From: Aliibacillus thermotolerans | Lineage (GTDB): Bacteria; Bacillota; Bacilli; Bacillales; Marinococcaceae | Length of the DNA stretch: 64,000 nt | Assembly (NCBI RefSeq): GCF_027853235.1 | Contig: NZ_WKJG01000072.1 | Location: 62,001 to 126,000 of the forward strand | Direction of reading: 5' to 3' | Shown here: positions 56,691 to 64,000 of the stretch, in pieces | How the letters are laid out: each line of letters starts with the position of its first letter | Position numbering within the stretch: the stretch's first letter is position 1 | The notes under the pieces: model-generated | Told to the model about the DNA's origin: nothing | Databases searched by the model: none | Seen by the model: only the letters and a program-made list of their open reading frames with translations | Position numbers and translations under genes: made by a program

Positions 56691-58037
56691 TTACATAAAA
56701 GGTAATTGAAAACCACCTTTTCGCTTTTTCTTCCCTTTTTGCATCGACGTCATTTGCTTCATCATTTTTTTCATCTCTTCAAATTGCTTGAGCAAACGGT
56801 TGACATCTTGAATCGATGTGCCGCTACCTTTCGCTATGCGCCGTTTTCGACTTGCATTCAAAATGGATGGATTTTGTTTTTCCTCCGATGTCATCGAACG
56901 AACAATTGCTTCGATACGGCCGATATGACTTTCATCTACTTGTACATTTTTTAACAACTTTTTGTTTGCACCGGGAATCATCGCAAGCAATTCATCCAAT
57001 GGCCCCATATTGCGTACTTGTGCTAACTGCTCTAAAAAGTCATCAAAAGTGATGTCAGCGGTGCGCATTTTTTCTTCTAATTCTCGTGCCCGTGTTTCAT
57101 CGACGGAAGTTTGCGCCTTTTCAATCAGCGAGAGGACATCTCCCATCCCAAGAATGCGAGAGGCCATTCGATCTGGATGAAACGGCTCTAACTGATCAAT
57201 TTTTTCCCCCATCCCGGCAAATTTAATCGGTGTTCCCGTCACTGCTTTTACTGATAATGCAGCACCACCCCGGGTATCCCCATCTAATTTGGTGAGAACG
57301 ACACCCGTGATACCGAGCGATTCGTGAAAGCTTTCTGCGACGTTGACGGCATCTTGACCAGTCATTGCATCAACGACGAGCAAAATTTCATCCGGGTTCA
57401 CTGCTTCTTTGATCTCTACCAGCTCATTCATCAATGCTTCATCGACGTGCAAGCGACCTGCCGTGTCGATCAATACGTAGTCACGATGATCTTCTTTCGC
57501 TTGTTCTATTGCCTTTGTTGCGATATTAACTGCTTTTTCTTTATCTCCCATGGAGAATACCGGCATGTTCAATTCTTTCCCAAGGGTTTCTAATTGATCA
57601 ATCGCAGCCGGGCGATAAATATCACAGGCAACCATCATCGGTTGTCGGTTATGATGTTTCCGTAAATGATTGGCGAGCTTTGCTGTGGTCGTTGTTTTCC
57701 CTGCACCTTGTAAACCGACCATCATGACGACCGTCGGCGGTTTCTGCGCATGGGCAATTTTACTCTGTTCTCCTCCCATCAGCTTTGTTAATTCATCATT
57801 GACGACTTTAATGACTTGCTGGCCTGGTGTGAGACTTTTCATCACTTCTTGACCAACGGCTCGTTCTTTCACATCATTGACAAATTTTTTCACCACTTTA
57901 AAGTTCACATCCGCCTCCAGGAGGGCAAGACGGACTTCCCGCATCATTTCTTTGACGTCTTTTTCCGTCACTTTCCCGCGACTTTTCATTTTGTCAATGG
58001 TGTGCTGTAATCGCTCCGCCAAACCTTCAAATGCCAT
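56691..58037 (-). CDS. ffh: Signal recognition particle protein Ffh
   Basis: Binds signal sequences and 4.5S/scRNA and delivers ribosomes to FtsY. The NG domain has [15 protein letters not shown] (about 105-119), DTAGRLH and [13 protein letters not shown]. The C-terminal Met-rich M domain ends [20 protein letters not shown]. At 448 residues it equals B. subtilis Ffh. It overlaps ylxM by eleven bases. Confidence 0.98.
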   Translation of the reverse strand: MAFEGLAERLQHTIDKMKSRGKVTEKDVKEMMREVRLALLEADVNFKVVKKFVNDVKERAVGQEVMKSLTPGQQVIKVVNDELTKLMGGEQSKIAHAQKPPTVVMMVGLQGAGKTTTTAKLANHLRKHHNRQPMMVACDIYRPAAIDQLETLGKELNMPVFSMGDKEKAVNIATKAIEQAKEDHRDYVLIDTAGRLHVDEALMNELVEIKEAVNPDEILLVVDAMTGQDAVNVAESFHESLGITGVVLTKLDGDTRGGAALSVKAVTGTPIKFAGMGEKIDQLEPFHPDRMASRILGMGDVLSLIEKAQTSVDETRARELEEKMRTADITFDDFLEQLAQVRNMGPLDELLAMIPGANKKLLKNVQVDESHIGRIEAIVRSMTSEEKQNPSILNASRKRRIAKGSGTSIQDVNRLLKQFEEMKKMMKQMTSMQKGKKKRKGGFQLPFM

Positions 58038-58377
58038 TCACATGCCCCTCCTCTTCTAATTGTTCCAACGATTCCACAATCTCTTTGATACGAAGAGAGG
58101 AATCGCTTCTTGCTACCTGTTTTAACTCGTCATACAACGCCATCCTAGTCGTATATTTATCATATAAAGAAAGCTTCGTCTCATATTCTTCTAACAAACT
58201 TTCCGTTCTTTTAATATTATCGTAAACTGCTTGTCGACTTACTTGAAAATGGGAAGAAATCTCACCGAGAGAGTAGTCATCGCGATAATACAATTCCATA
58301 TACTTCTTTTGCTTTTCGGTCAATAAGGGATGATAAAAATCATATAATGCATTCATGCGAACGGTTTTTTCAAGCAT
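58027..58377 (-). CDS. ylxM: SRP-associated DNA-binding protein YlxM
   Basis: A 116-residue YlxM/p13 family protein that in streptococci modulates SRP GTPases. It begins [20 protein letters not shown] and has a helix-turn-helix, [20 protein letters not shown]. The frame opens six codons earlier at TTG, which overlaps the GAGGGAG ribosome site; ATG 58377 is chosen. It heads the ylxM-ffh unit. Confidence 0.93.
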   Translation of the reverse strand: MLEKTVRMNALYDFYHPLLTEKQKKYMELYYRDDYSLGEISSHFQVSRQAVYDNIKRTESLLEEYETKLSLYDKYTTRMALYDELKQVARSDSSLRIKEIVESLEQLEEEGHVNGI

Positions 58378-58424
58378 GATCTGTCTCTCCCTCAACCTGT
58401 TAAGTAAAAAAACTTTACACGATT

Positions 58425-58453
58425 ATATTACAATAGCCTATACTCGTCGTCAA
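58425..58453 (-). promoter_or_regulatory. Sigma-A promoter of ylxM-ffh
   Basis: Minus-strand TTGACG (58448-58453), a 17-base spacer and TAATAT (58425-58430), in the 108-base gap after ftsY. A shifted TATAAT-like box with a 20-base spacer also exists. Confidence 0.72.
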
Positions 58454-58485
58454 GGGGTTTTCCTTTACTGTCAATTTTTGCGCTT

Positions 58486-59478
58486 TTATTCATTGGCCGT
58501 TTCTTCTTCGATCAGTTCTTGGAACAAGCCGTAAACAAATTGATTGGCGTCAAAAGGTTTTAAGTCTTCTACTCCTTCTCCTAACCCAACAAATTTCACT
58601 GGAATATCGAGCTCATTCCGAATGGCAAGCACGATACCGCCTTTTGCCGTTCCGTCAAGTTTTGTTAACACAATGCCACTCACGTCGGTCGCTTCTCGGA
58701 ATGTTTTCGCTTGACTAAGCGCATTTTGTCCTGTCGTCGCATCCAAGACTAATAAAACTTCGTGCGGGGCGTTAGGCACTTCTCTTGCAATGACTCGTTT
58801 CACTTTTTCTAACTCTTTCATTAAATTTACTTTATTTTGCAAACGACCGGCTGTATCACAAAGGAGGACATCCGCACGTTTCGCACGAGCGGAATGAATG
58901 GCATCATACATGACCGCTGCAGGGTCGGAGCCGGATGTTTGTTTAACGACATCTACTCCGACTCGCTCTCCCCACACTTCCAATTGTTCAATCGCACCGG
59001 CACGGAATGTATCTCCCGCCGCTAATACGACATGTTTTCCTTCTTCTTTAAAACGATGGGCAAGCTTGCCAATCGTCGTCGTTTTTCCGACACCATTCAC
59101 TCCAACAAAAAGAATAATGGTCAACGCATCTTCTTGCATATTTAAGTGAGCATCTTCTCCTGTTTTATCCAATTTTTCCGCTAGTTTTTCACTAATAATC
59201 GGTCCGATGTCTTTCGTTTCTTTCACGTTTTTTAGACGCACTTCATCTTTTAATTCTTCAATTAACTCCAGCACCGTCGTTACACCAACGTCCGCACTGA
59301 TTAAAACCTCTTCTAATTCTTCAAAGAAATCTTCATCAACGGTGCGGTATTTCGCAAACAATTCATTCATCCGACCTACGAATGAATCTCTCGTTTTCGT
59401 GAGTCCTTCTTTAAATTTTTCTGTTACTGCATCGGTTTGTTCGGTAAATTTTTCTTTTAAACGCTTAAAAAAACTCAT
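58486..59478 (-). CDS. ftsY: Signal recognition particle receptor FtsY
   Basis: Membrane-associated SRP receptor GTPase. The short charged N-terminal region [20 protein letters not shown] is followed by the NG domain with [36 protein letters not shown] and [10 protein letters not shown]. At 330 residues it equals the B. subtilis protein; no acidic A domain as in E. coli. It follows smc after 45 bases holding a perfect palindrome. Confidence 0.97.
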   Translation of the reverse strand: MSFFKRLKEKFTEQTDAVTEKFKEGLTKTRDSFVGRMNELFAKYRTVDEDFFEELEEVLISADVGVTTVLELIEELKDEVRLKNVKETKDIGPIISEKLAEKLDKTGEDAHLNMQEDALTIILFVGVNGVGKTTTIGKLAHRFKEEGKHVVLAAGDTFRAGAIEQLEVWGERVGVDVVKQTSGSDPAAVMYDAIHSARAKRADVLLCDTAGRLQNKVNLMKELEKVKRVIAREVPNAPHEVLLVLDATTGQNALSQAKTFREATDVSGIVLTKLDGTAKGGIVLAIRNELDIPVKFVGLGEGVEDLKPFDANQFVYGLFQELIEEETANE

Positions 59479-59485
59479 CGTCCTC

Positions 59486-59501
59486 GCTGTTTTAAAACAG
59501 C
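59486..59501 (-). promoter_or_regulatory. 16-bp palindrome in the ftsY leader
   Basis: GCTGTTTT-AAAACAGC is a perfect inverted repeat between a GGAGGCG sequence (upstream) and the AGCGAGGACG just before the ftsY ATG. If folded, it would bring the better GGAGG site close to the start. Regulatory role is inference. Confidence 0.4.
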
Positions 59502-59523
59502 TTTTCGCCTCCTTTTTTCTATT

Positions 59524-62500
59524 TTACTTGACCCCTGTTGCTGTCGCTTCTTGCGCCACTTCTTTTGCGTCTTCAAGTTTCACAGAAACAATTTTTGATA
59601 CGCCTTCTTCTTCCATGGTGACCCCGTAAAGAACGTCCGCTTCTTCCATCGTCGTTTTGCGATGGGTAATGACAATACATTGCATTCGTTCACGAAACGT
59701 TCGTAAATACGATGCAAATCTTTTCACATTCGCTTCATCTAAGGCAGCTTCTGCTTCATCTAAGACACAAAAAGGAGTAGGGCGCACTTTCATCACCGCA
59801 AATAAAAGGGCGATCGCAGTGAGAGATTTTTCTCCCCCGGATAAGAGCGATAAATGTTGTCGTTTTTTTCCCGGAGGGCGAGCAATTAAATCAACGCCTG
59901 ATGTTAATAATTCATCTTCATTCGTCAAATAAACGTCCGCATCGCCACCACCAAACAACTCTTGAAAAATGACTTTAAAATGTTTGCGAATCGCTTGATA
60001 TGTCGTGGAAAAGCGCCGTTTCATTTCTTCATCCATTTCTTCAATTACTTGAAACAATGCTTCTTTTGCCTCCAGTAAATCCTTTTCTTGCGCTTTTAAA
60101 AACGAAACCCTTTCATCAATCCGTTCATATTCTTCAATTGCTCCGATATTTACTGGTCCTAATTCCGCCATCTCCCGCTTGACTAATACTATTTTCTTTT
60201 TAACTTCTTCGGGGGGCATCGTCATTTGATAATTGCTTTTCGCTCGTTCAAACGTGATTTCATAGTTCTCTTCTAGATAACGTAACTTCGTATCCAATTC
60301 TACATCCAATCGCTCAAATGCTACTTGTAACTCATGAATTCGCTCCTTCCGTTCTTCAAATGTTTCCGTTTGTATTTGAATCGCTTGTTTCAGTTCTTCC
60401 ATACGATCGAGCGCTTCTACTTTATCGCGACGTAAAAGTGCCATTTTTTCTGTCCATTCTTGTTTTTTCTGAGCAAGCATCTCGATTTTTTCAGGCAATC
60501 GGGCGGAAGAAGAAGTGAGCTGCTCACTTTTTCCTTGTAATCGCTCTTTTTCTTTTTTCAATTGCACGATCTGTTCCTTGTATTCCGCTAATTGCTTTTG
60601 TAATCGAGTAACTTCTGCTTCATGATACGTAAGGGCTTCCTTCGCTTTCGTCCATTGCACTTTGACTCTCATTTCTTCCTCTTTTACATCGTGCAAACGA
60701 TCTTTTCTTTCTTTTTCATTTTCTTCTAATGATTGAATGGTATCATTCATTTCATCAATCTCTTTTTGGATTGTATGTAGCTGTTTTTTCAAGGAAGAAA
60801 TTTTTTCCTCTAATTCATTCCTTTCTTTTTGAAGGGCTTCATGTTCTTTATCAAACAATGCAAGGCGGGAAGAAGCTTGGGATACTTCCCCTTCTTGAAC
60901 AATCAGTTGTTGCTTCCATTGTTCCCACGTTGATTTTATCTCTTCTAACCGTTCTTGCCACTCTTGTACTTTGACTTGAAGTTGTTGCCATTGTTTCTTT
61001 CTATTCGCTACTTCTTTTTCAAAAGCGAGCGTTTTTGCTTGAAAGGATGCTCGTTTTTCTTTTAATGTTTTCAACTCCGTTTGTCGTTCTAAAACTTGCG
61101 CTCTGTCTTTCTTTCCTACCCCTCCTGTCATCGATCCTCCTGCATGCAACAATTCTCCGTCTAATGTTACAATTTTTACTTCATAGTTGCAAAAACGACC
61201 GAGACGATTGGCGTCTTCTAAAGTTTTTGCGACAACGACTTGTCCTAACAAATAGTCGCCAATGTTTTGATAGCGCTTCGGGATACGTACTAAGTCTTTT
61301 GCAATGGCTACAAAGCCAGCGTCCTTTTCTATTTTGAGAAGATGCTCACGCCGTAAACGGCGCGGCTTGATGACGTTTGTTGGTAAAAATGTTGCCCGTC
61401 CTTTTTTGCCTTTTTTCAAAAATTGAATGGCTTGTTGGGCATCTCTTTCTGTTTCTGTCACAATATGTTGCATTGCTCCTCCTAACGCCGTTTCAATCGC
61501 TGTGACATATCTTTTTTCAACCTCTAATAATTCTGGCACTGCGCCAACAATCCCTTGCAAGGATTTTCCTTTTTCTTGCAACACGGCTTTTACTCCTTGG
61601 AAAAAGCCGGCATAGGACGCTTCCATTTCTTCTAACATCTCGATACGCGATTGCATTTGATCAAGATAGCGATATGCATCATACAATTTTTTTTCTTCTT
61701 CATTCACAAGCTTTCGGATGGCCACTTCTTCTTTTACGCATTGGGCATAGATTTCTTTTTCCCGTTCATATTGAAGCAAAAAAGCTCGTTCTTTTTCCTT
61801 CATTTGTTCGTACGCTTCTTCTGTTTGTTGTCTCGCTTCAATCAACGTGTTATTTTCTTCTTTTAAACGTCGTATTTTTCGGTCCAATTGTACTTTTTGG
61901 TCTTCCAATAACCGAATTTCATTTCGAAGAGCGGCTCGTTCATTTAAGCGCTCAATATATTCCCCTTTTAACCGTTCGACTTTTTCATCATTGGTCACTT
62001 CTGCTTCTTTTCGTTCTTTTTCGATCGTATGTAGCTTTTTCTTGAGTGCTTCCGTCTCTTGTTTACTCGTTTGTACACATTGTTTTTCCTGCGAAAGTGC
62101 GGATTGTATTTCTTTTTGTTTTTCTTTCACTTGTTGTAATCTTTCTTCATAGTCAGCTAGTTGCTCTTTCGTATGTTTGCTTTGTTCTTGAATTAAACGT
62201 TGTTCACCTTCTTGTTTTTCCATTTGTTCTGTCATGGTCACCAATTCTTCTTGTACTCGTGCGATTTGTTGTTCTCGTGCTTCTGCTTTTTTTTCTTCTT
62301 CTTTTAATTCCGCTTGTACTTGTTGCAGTGAAGCACTTACTTTTTCTCGTTCTTCCTCTAAATAAGAAAGTTCTGCTTTTATTTTCTCCCATTTCGTATG
62401 TTTTTCTTGAATTTCCCATACGACGTACTGAATGTCATAGGCTTTTAATTCTTCTTCTTTTTCCAAATAATCTTTCGCAATGGAACTTTGAATCTGAAGC

Positions 62501-63111
62501 GGTTCGAGTTGTGATTCTAGTTCATGTAAAATATCGTGGACCCGAGCTAAATTATCATTCGTTTCTGCGAGTTTTTTCTCAGCTTCTCGCTTTCGTTCTT
62601 TATATTTTAAAACCCCAGAAGCTTCATCAAACATCATCCGCCGCTCTTCCGGTTTACTCGTCAACACTTCTTCCACTTGTCCTTGTCCAATAATAGAGAA
62701 GGCTTGTTTACTAAGTCCAGTATCTAAAAACAACTCAATAATATCTTTCCGGCGACAAGGTTTTTTGTTTAATAAATATTCACTTTCACCGGAGCGATAC
62801 AATCGGCGAGTAACGCTCACCTCACTGTACTCTATCGGTAATTTTCCATCTTCGTTATGAAAAAGTAAAGTCACTTCGGCCCGGTTTACAGCACGGCGAG
62901 AGTTGCTCCCTGAAAAAATAACATCTTCCATTTTCGATCCGCGTAACGTGCGAACAGATTGCTCTCCTAATACCCAACGGATGGCGTCGGCAATATTGCT
63001 TTTTCCACTACCGTTTGGACCTACTACCGCGTTTATTCCCTGTTCCAATTCAATACAGATAGAATCAGCAAATGATTTAAAGCCTTTCATTTCTATTTGT
63101 TTGAGGAACAT
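59524..63111 (-). CDS. smc: Chromosome partition protein Smc
   Basis: Condensin ATPase that compacts and segregates the chromosome. Walker A is GPNGSGKSN (31-39) in the N-terminal head. Two long coiled coils (about 170-500 and 670-1010) flank a hinge domain around 510-650 (LQGIVGAVPELLEVEKRYVT, GGSMTGGVG). The C-terminal head has the signature LLSGGEKSLTAIALLFA and Walker B FCVLDEAEAALDEANV. The start may be either of two adjacent ATG codons; the second fits the ribosome site and family N-terminus. 1195 residues, close to the 1186 of B. subtilis. Confidence 0.97.
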   Translation of the reverse strand: MFLKQIEMKGFKSFADSICIELEQGINAVVGPNGSGKSNIADAIRWVLGEQSVRTLRGSKMEDVIFSGSNSRRAVNRAEVTLLFHNEDGKLPIEYSEVSVTRRLYRSGESEYLLNKKPCRRKDIIELFLDTGLSKQAFSIIGQGQVEEVLTSKPEERRMMFDEASGVLKYKERKREAEKKLAETNDNLARVHDILHELESQLEPLQIQSSIAKDYLEKEEELKAYDIQYVVWEIQEKHTKWEKIKAELSYLEEEREKVSASLQQVQAELKEEEKKAEAREQQIARVQEELVTMTEQMEKQEGEQRLIQEQSKHTKEQLADYEERLQQVKEKQKEIQSALSQEKQCVQTSKQETEALKKKLHTIEKERKEAEVTNDEKVERLKGEYIERLNERAALRNEIRLLEDQKVQLDRKIRRLKEENNTLIEARQQTEEAYEQMKEKERAFLLQYEREKEIYAQCVKEEVAIRKLVNEEEKKLYDAYRYLDQMQSRIEMLEEMEASYAGFFQGVKAVLQEKGKSLQGIVGAVPELLEVEKRYVTAIETALGGAMQHIVTETERDAQQAIQFLKKGKKGRATFLPTNVIKPRRLRREHLLKIEKDAGFVAIAKDLVRIPKRYQNIGDYLLGQVVVAKTLEDANRLGRFCNYEVKIVTLDGELLHAGGSMTGGVGKKDRAQVLERQTELKTLKEKRASFQAKTLAFEKEVANRKKQWQQLQVKVQEWQERLEEIKSTWEQWKQQLIVQEGEVSQASSRLALFDKEHEALQKERNELEEKISSLKKQLHTIQKEIDEMNDTIQSLEENEKERKDRLHDVKEEEMRVKVQWTKAKEALTYHEAEVTRLQKQLAEYKEQIVQLKKEKERLQGKSEQLTSSSARLPEKIEMLAQKKQEWTEKMALLRRDKVEALDRMEELKQAIQIQTETFEERKERIHELQVAFERLDVELDTKLRYLEENYEITFERAKSNYQMTMPPEEVKKKIVLVKREMAELGPVNIGAIEEYERIDERVSFLKAQEKDLLEAKEALFQVIEEMDEEMKRRFSTTYQAIRKHFKVIFQELFGGGDADVYLTNEDELLTSGVDLIARPPGKKRQHLSLLSGGEKSLTAIALLFAVMKVRPTPFCVLDEAEAALDEANVKRFASYLRTFRERMQCIVITHRKTTMEEADVLYGVTMEEEGVSKIVSVKLEDAKEVAQEATATGVK

Positions 63112-63152
63112 CATCCGTCCTCCTCTTTATCGTCCATCGTACAACCTTTCCT

Positions 63153-63158
63153 ATTTTA
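63153..63158 (-). promoter_or_regulatory. Extended -10 promoter of smc
   Basis: Minus-strand TGGTAAAAT, an extended -10 element, about 40 bases before the smc start. The -35 region is T-rich without a good match. With a plus-strand gene placed between rnc and smc, such a promoter is expected. Confidence 0.55.
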
Positions 63159-63193
63159 CCATAGAAATAGTAGCCCGAAAAATGAATCTATTG

Positions 63194-63222
63194 TTGCAAC
63201 GATCCTTGAAAACATCTACAAT
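63194..63222 (+). promoter_or_regulatory. Sigma-A promoter of the DUF1128 gene
   Basis: TTGCAA (63194-63199), a 17-base spacer and TACAAT (63217-63222), 50 bases before the GTG start. It is divergent from the smc promoter. Confidence 0.75.
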
Positions 63223-63272
63223 AACTAAGAAATGATGCGAGTGGAGAGATTATGGTATAGGGAGAGGATACA

Positions 63273-63497
63273 GTGAATTTAGAAGAACGAACAGAAGAAA
63301 ATATGGCTTATATGGTCAATCAAATTCGTACGAAATTACAAGCAGTGAATCGTGGGGCACTGCGAGGGGAACGTTTTGACCTACAGAAGTATGATGAGTT
63401 AAAAGAAGTCTATGAATTAGTCACGCATAAGGATGGGTTTAGTCTTCAAGAAATCGATGCCATTGTGTCTGAGTTAGGGACGATGACGAAAGAATAG
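63273..63497 (+). CDS. DUF1128 family small protein
   Basis: A 74-residue acidic helical protein of the DUF1128 (YfkK-like) family, function unknown. It shows EERTEENMAYMVNQIRTKLQ and GERFDLQKYDELKEVYELVT, the family's conserved segments. The start is GTG at 63273 with GGGAGAGG ten bases upstream. It lies on the plus strand between smc and rnc, where Bacillus has no gene, and its stop codon lies inside a hairpin shared with rnc. Confidence 0.85.
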   Translation: MNLEERTEENMAYMVNQIRTKLQAVNRGALRGERFDLQKYDELKEVYELVTHKDGFSLQEIDAIVSELGTMTKE

Positions 63498-63515
63498 AGC
63501 ATTGCTCTATTCTTT
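63489..63515. terminator. Bidirectional terminator shared by DUF1128 gene and rnc
   Basis: A 12-bp perfect stem AAAGAATAGAGC/GCTCTATTCTTT with a 3-base loop. The TAG of the DUF1128 gene (63495-63497) and the TAG of rnc (63507-63509, minus strand) both lie in the stem. T-rich tails exist on both strands. Confidence 0.85.
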
Positions 63516-64000
63516 CTCTATGCGCGCCGTTAATTTTTCTAAAGCTTGTTGAGCAGCATGTTGCTCTGCTTCTTTTTTTGACCTTCCCCGTCCTTCTCCT
63601 AGCGTTTCTTCGTTTAAAAAAACGCACGAAATGAATTCGCGATTATGGGCCGGACCAATTTCCTTTTTAATCTCATAATGAATCGTTCCGCTATTGTCTC
63701 TTTGCACAAACTCTTGTAGTTGGCTTTTAAAATCCATCATATGCGAAAAAGCACCGTCATCAATTTTAGGAAATACTGTTTGTTTCAAAAAGTGCTTCAC
63801 TTTTTGAATTCCTTGATCTAAATAAAGAGCACCGACAAAGGCTTCAAATACGTCTGCTAAAAGTGCCGGTCGTTTTCTCCCGCCGGTTATTTCTTCCCCT
63901 TTTCCGAGGAAAATGAAATCACCAAATTGCAATTCTTCGGCAAGTGTTGCCAGGGATGCTTCACAGACAATGGCTGCTCTCAGCTTGGTCATTTCTCCTT
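63507..64000 (-). CDS. rnc: Ribonuclease III (C-terminal part)
   Basis: Double-strand-specific endoribonuclease for rRNA and mRNA processing. The window holds about 164 codons: the second part of the catalytic domain ([36 protein letters not shown] with catalytic Asp and Glu) and the double-stranded RNA-binding domain ([35 protein letters not shown]). The frame stays open to the window end, so the start and the signature motif lie beyond it; the ATG at 63992 is internal. Normally adjacent to smc, from which it is separated here by a plus-strand gene. Confidence 0.96.
   Translation of the reverse strand, partial: GEMTKLRAAIVCEASLATLAEELQFGDFIFLGKGEEITGGRKRPALLADVFEAFVGALYLDQGIQKVKHFLKQTVFPKIDDGAFSHMMDFKSQLQEFVQRDNSGTIHYEIKKEIGPAHNREFISCVFLNEETLGEGRGRSKKEAEQHAAQQALEKLTARIEKE

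Noticed and set aside
62046-62693. Long plus-strand open frame of 215 codons
   Set aside because: It lies wholly inside smc on the other strand, has a Leu/Val/Phe-rich shadow composition and no ribosome site.

Overview
The window is a contiguous piece of a Firmicutes chromosome, almost certainly family Bacillaceae. Gene order follows the Bacillus subtilis polC-to-rnc segment in reverse: nearly every gene lies on the minus strand, the ribosome binding sites are strong GGAGG types, and the markers include PolC-type DNA polymerase III, SigD, SwrB-like protein, CodY, HslV/ClpQ, YlqD, KhpA and RbgA. No rRNA, tRNA, insertion sequence, prophage, CRISPR array or defence system is visible. I cannot place it below family level.

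Reading along the minus strand (high to low coordinates): rnc (cut by the window edge), smc, ftsY, ylxM and ffh (chromosome segregation and SRP targeting); rpsP, khpA, ylqD, rimM and trmD (ribosome and tRNA maturation); rplS, lepB, rbgA, rnhB, ylqG, ylqH and a 52-residue protein; sucC-sucD; dprA; topA; trmFO; xerC-hslV-hslU-codY; then about 26 kb of flagellar and chemotaxis operon from flgB to sigD, a FapA-like gene, a coiled-coil gene and swrB; then rpsB-tsf, pyrH-frr, uppS-cdsA-dxr-rseP, proS and the start of polC (cut by the window edge).

Only two genes lie on the plus strand. One is a DUF1128 small protein between smc and rnc. The other is a chemoreceptor between rplS and trmD, which splits a normally contiguous ribosomal operon. 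The flagellar operon carries cheB, cheC, cheD and cheY but lacks cheA and cheW at their B. subtilis position between cheB and cheC.

Promoters readable by eye precede flgB, xerC, topA, sucC, lepB, rplS, rpsP, ylxM, smc, rpsB and the DUF1128 gene. Clear hairpin terminators or attenuators follow codY, rplS, khpA, rpsB, frr, tsf, sucD, and the rnc/DUF1128 convergence. Most of the content is conserved housekeeping and motility. The points most worth following are the chemotaxis rearrangements, the FliK/FlhB-tail-like ylqG-ylqH pair with its small downstream ORF, a possible pseudoknot between tsf and pyrH, the repeat and AT-rich block inside the hook gene, the altered HslV N-terminus, and a perfect 16-bp palindrome upstream of topA.
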